Below the pieces are notes generated by a model. That model did not search any database. It was not told where the DNA came from and worked only from the letters and a program-made list of their open reading frames with translations. Below are positions 61,456-64,000 of a stretch of DNA of 64,000 nucleotides, in pieces. Positions within the stretch are counted from its first letter, which is position 1; every line of letters starts with the position of its first letter. The translations under genes were made by a program, and so were the position numbers. Source of the DNA: Caulobacter sp. FWC2 (GTDB lineage: Bacteria > Pseudomonadota > Alphaproteobacteria > Caulobacterales > Caulobacteraceae); NCBI RefSeq assembly GCF_002742625.1, contig NZ_PEBF01000001.1:1488001-1552000 (forward strand), in the 5' to 3' direction.

Positions 61456-62721
61456 ATGCCAGACATGAGCGCCGCCGCAGCAGCACAGGAATACAAGCGC
61501 CTGACGCAGCATGACGTAGACGTCATCTGCGCCAAGCACGATCGCCTGTGGTCGGCCCGCCTTGGCGGGGCGCGCGCCGTGTTCGCCTTCTGCGACCTGT
61601 CGGGCCTGTCGGTGACCGGCCGCAATCTGTGCGACGCCGACTTCACCGGCGCCATGATGGTCGGCTGCGACCTGCGCAAGACCAAGCTGGACAACGCCAA
61701 TCTCTACGGCGCGGACATGCAGGGGGCGGACCTGACGGACGCCTCGATGCGTCGCGCCGACCTGCGCGGCTCCAGCCTGCGCGGCGCCAACCTGACCGGC
61801 GCCGACATGTTCGAGGCCGATCTGCGCGAAGGCACGATCGCCGCCGCCGACCGCAAGGAAGGCTACCGCGTCATCGAACTGACCCAGCGCGAGGCCTACG
61901 CCACCGGTGCGAATCTCTCGGGCGCCAACCTCGAACGCTCACGCCTGTCGGGCATCGTCGCCACCAAGGCCGACTTCAGCGACGCGATCCTCAAGGACGC
62001 CAAGCTGGTCCGCGCCAACCTCAAGCAGGCCAATTTCAACGGGGCCAATCTGGCCGGCGCCGACCTTTCGGGCGCCAACCTGACCGGGGCCGACCTGCGC
62101 AACACCGTCCTGGTCGGCGCCAAGACCATGTCGTGGAACATCAGCGACACCAACCTGGAAGGCGCTTTGACCGACAAGCCGTCGGGCACCAGCGTCTCGG
62201 ACCTGCCGTACGAGCAGATGATCGCCGACCATGCGCGCTGGATCGATACCGGCGGCGCCGAGGGCAAGCCGTCCGTGTTCGACAGGGCGGACCTGCGGAA
62301 CCTGCGCTCGATCCGCGGCTACAACCTGACGGCCCTGTCAGCCAAGGGCGCGGTTCTCTACGGCCTCGACATGGAGGGCGTGCAGATGCAGGGCGCGCAG
62401 CTGGACGGCGCCGATCTGCGAGCCTGCAACCTGCGCCGCGCCGACCTGCGCGGCGCACGGCTGAAAGGCGCCAAGTTGACGGGTTCGGACCTGCGCGACG
62501 CCCAGTTGGGCCCGCTGCTGATCGCCGCCGACCGCGTGCTGCCGGTGGACCTGACGGGCGCGATCCTTGCCAATGCCGACCTGGCGCGCGCCGACCTTCG
62601 CCAGGCCAGAATGGCCGGCGCGGACGTGTCGCGCGCCAACTTCACCGGGGCCCAGCTCAAGGACGTGGACCTGACCGGCGCGATCCGCCAGGCGGCGCGC
62701 GGCCTGGACGATGTTATTTGA
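61456..62721 (+). CDS. Pentapeptide-repeat protein
   Basis: A 421-residue protein built of A(D/N)LxX repeats forming a right-handed quadrilateral beta-helix. An N-terminal helical part (LTQHDVDVICAKHDRLW) precedes three repeat blocks (about 40-130, 150-240 and 290-415), separated by non-repeat inserts (DRKEGYRVIELTQREAYA; ADHARWIDTGGAEGKPS). No catalytic or membrane segment is visible. It is not obviously a DNA-gyrase-mimicking Qnr/MfpA protein because of the inserts. It shares its architecture with the next gene. Confidence 0.88.
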   Translation: MPDMSAAAAAQEYKRLTQHDVDVICAKHDRLWSARLGGARAVFAFCDLSGLSVTGRNLCDADFTGAMMVGCDLRKTKLDNANLYGADMQGADLTDASMRRADLRGSSLRGANLTGADMFEADLREGTIAAADRKEGYRVIELTQREAYATGANLSGANLERSRLSGIVATKADFSDAILKDAKLVRANLKQANFNGANLAGADLSGANLTGADLRNTVLVGAKTMSWNISDTNLEGALTDKPSGTSVSDLPYEQMIADHARWIDTGGAEGKPSVFDRADLRNLRSIRGYNLTALSAKGAVLYGLDMEGVQMQGAQLDGADLRACNLRRADLRGARLKGAKLTGSDLRDAQLGPLLIAADRVLPVDLTGAILANADLARADLRQARMAGADVSRANFTGAQLKDVDLTGAIRQAARGLDDVI

Positions 62722-62821
62722 GAAAATATCGCGACAAACGGACGCAGGGTTAACCGTTCGCTCGTCCCTCGTCGCTAGAGTGCGCGTAGCTCAGAAAAGA
62801 ACCTAACGGGGAAACAACGTT
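62722..62821 (+). promoter_or_regulatory. Intergenic region before the second pentapeptide gene
   Basis: One hundred bases, AT-richer than the surroundings. GGTTAACCGTTCG and the CCTAACGGGGAAAC stretch before the ATG are the only visible features; GGGGAAA (62807-62815 area) may be the ribosome binding site. Confidence 0.35.
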
Positions 62822-64000
62822 ATGAACGCCGCGCAAAGCGTGGCCGGGCGTCGCCGCCTGAGCCAAGCCGAGCTCGACATGATCGTAACGGCGCACGAGA
62901 AATTCGTTACCGGCAAGCAGGGTGGCAAACGCGCCTCCCTACGCTTCATGCAGCTGTCGGGCCTAGATCTGTCGTTCCGAAATCTGATTGACGCGGACCT
63001 GACCGCTTCGGTCCTCGAGAATTGCCGCATGGTCCGCACCAAGCTGGATCGCGCGAGCCTGTTCGGCTGCGACCTGCGGAAAAGCGACATGCGACAGGCC
63101 TCGCTGGTCCGCGCGGATCTGCGCGGCGCCTGCCTGCGCGGCGCGAACCTCGCCCAGGCCGACCTGACCCAGGCCGACTTTCGCGAAGGCCAGATCGCCA
63201 TTCCGCACCCCCGCAAGGGCCTCGAAACCATGCGCCACGAAACCCGTCAGGGCGAAGTGGACGAGGTAAACTTCTCGGGCGCCACCCTGGACGGCTCGCA
63301 GTTCGAGGGCGTCTCGGCGTTCAAGGCCGATTTCAGCGATTGCTCGCTGAGGGGCGCCAAGCTGGCGGGCGCGAACCTGAAGGAAGCCAATCTGGTCGGG
63401 GCCATGCTGGACGGGGCCGACGTCAAGGGCTGCAACCTGGAAGGCGCGAACCTGTCGGGCGCGGTGATGGCGGGGGTCGACACCTCCACGGCCCGCATCA
63501 GCGGCGCCAGCATGGCCGGCGCCGTGGTTACGGTGACCCGCGAGGCGATCGACAAGGCCCAGGAGCTCTATCGGCGTTGCCTGGATAATCAACGGTGGTG
63601 CCAGACCGGCGGCAAGGAGGGCGCTGCCGCCCGCCTCGACGGCGAGGACCTGCGACCGCTGGGCGACAGGCTGAAGGGCCTGCGCCTGACGGCCATGAGC
63701 GCCAAGGGCGCCTGCATGGTCGGCTTGGATCTCTCCGGCGCCCAGTTGCAGGGCGCCAACCTGCAGAACGCCGACCTGCGCGCGGCCAACCTGCGCGGCG
63801 CGGACCTGCGCGGCGCCAAGCTGACCGGCGCCAACCTGACCAAGGCCGACCTGCGGCAGGTCTTCCTGTCGCCGCTGCCGCTGGGACCCGACCGCCAGAC
63901 CCCGTCCAATCTGCAGGGCGCGCGCATGCGCTACGCCATGGTCCAGACCGCCGATCTCAGCGAAGCCGTCTTCGACGGCGCCGACCTGCGCGGCTCGGAC
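62822..64000 (+). CDS. Pentapeptide-repeat protein, paralog of the preceding gene (3' end outside window)
   Basis: An open frame from the ATG at 62822 to the end of the window with no stop (393 residues so far). N-terminal LSQAELDMIVTAHEKF matches the start of the preceding protein, followed by pentapeptide repeats, the DRxx-type insert (HPRKGLETMRHETRQGE), more repeats, an insert with WCQTGGKEGAAARLDGEDL, and LKGLRLTAMSAKGACMVGLDLSGAQ. The same order of repeats and inserts shows tandem duplication. The C-terminal repeats continue past the last base. Confidence 0.88.
   Translation, partial: MNAAQSVAGRRRLSQAELDMIVTAHEKFVTGKQGGKRASLRFMQLSGLDLSFRNLIDADLTASVLENCRMVRTKLDRASLFGCDLRKSDMRQASLVRADLRGACLRGANLAQADLTQADFREGQIAIPHPRKGLETMRHETRQGEVDEVNFSGATLDGSQFEGVSAFKADFSDCSLRGAKLAGANLKEANLVGAMLDGADVKGCNLEGANLSGAVMAGVDTSTARISGASMAGAVVTVTREAIDKAQELYRRCLDNQRWCQTGGKEGAAARLDGEDLRPLGDRLKGLRLTAMSAKGACMVGLDLSGAQLQGANLQNADLRAANLRGADLRGAKLTGANLTKADLRQVFLSPLPLGPDRQTPSNLQGARMRYAMVQTADLSEAVFDGADLRGSD

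Noticed and set aside
1..64000. CRISPR arrays, insertion sequences or rRNA genes
   Set aside because: No regularly spaced direct repeats, transposase motifs or rRNA-like sequence were seen. The repeated stretches at 21700-22600 and 61456-64000 are coding repeats (Gly-rich and pentapeptide).

Overview
The window is a high-GC, densely coded stretch of alphaproteobacterial chromosome, almost certainly Caulobacter (Caulobacteraceae). The main reason is local gene order: a TonB-receptor / amylase / glucosidase / LacI / MFS / glucoamylase maltodextrin locus is followed by an MCP, a ChaN-like protein, free-Met-sulfoxide reductase, a GNAT and a family-2 glycosyltransferase. From memory this is the order around malA and hfsL in C. 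crescentus. Lipoproteins with LSAC lipoboxes, a GTTC-N7-GTTC (alphaproteobacterial LexA) box and a TonB-dependent sugar receptor fit this.

Layout. 1-8282: the end of an O-antigen-ligase-like protein, class II DAHP synthase, an acyl-CoA synthetase, a lipoprotein esterase, an M23 peptidase operon, panD with a lipoprotein gene, a SIMPL-domain protein and a CAT-anticodon tRNA (probably tRNA-Ile2). 8283-8802: a decayed phosphatidylserine decarboxylase gene.

8800-23865: the accessory region and the most interesting part. An XRE-type regulator is divergent from a short regulatory operon (winged-helix protein, small protein, and a possibly DUF6456-like protein that seems to start at ATT). A complete non-contractile phage tail module follows: terminator, tube, chaperone G and G-T fused by a canonical A_AAT_TTT -1 frameshift site, a 1729-residue tape measure, hub, fibre and glycine-rich adhesin. 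It ends with a lysis cassette (coiled-coil protein, GH24 endolysin, small lipoprotein). No terminase, portal, protease, capsid, integrase or replication gene is present. The simplest reading is a dedicated headless tail particle, an F-type tailocin candidate, controlled by the adjacent repressor through four TTTGC-N7-(G/A)CAAA dyads and possibly by antitermination across internal hairpins.

23872-37618: a lipoprotein gene, then the maltodextrin locus. Outer-membrane uptake (malA), extracytoplasmic amylase and glucoamylase, an inner-membrane transporter (malY), cytoplasmic alpha-glucosidase and a LacI repressor (malI) form one pathway, with many TGCAA motifs and a perfect 17-bp palindrome in the control regions. 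37744-48050: chemoreceptor, ChaN-like protein, msrC-type enzyme, an overlapping GNAT/HfsL/cupin operon (probably holdfast polysaccharide), flavin reductase, mmsA and a VanX-like dipeptidase. 48069-64000: an endonuclease III-like enzyme under a LexA box, Nudix hydrolase, a two-subunit molybdenum oxidoreductase, upp, small lipoproteins, an exported nucleosidase, a response regulator, an amidohydrolase operon, phosphomannomutase, kdsD, gpmA and two tandem paralogous pentapeptide-repeat proteins, the last cut by the window end.
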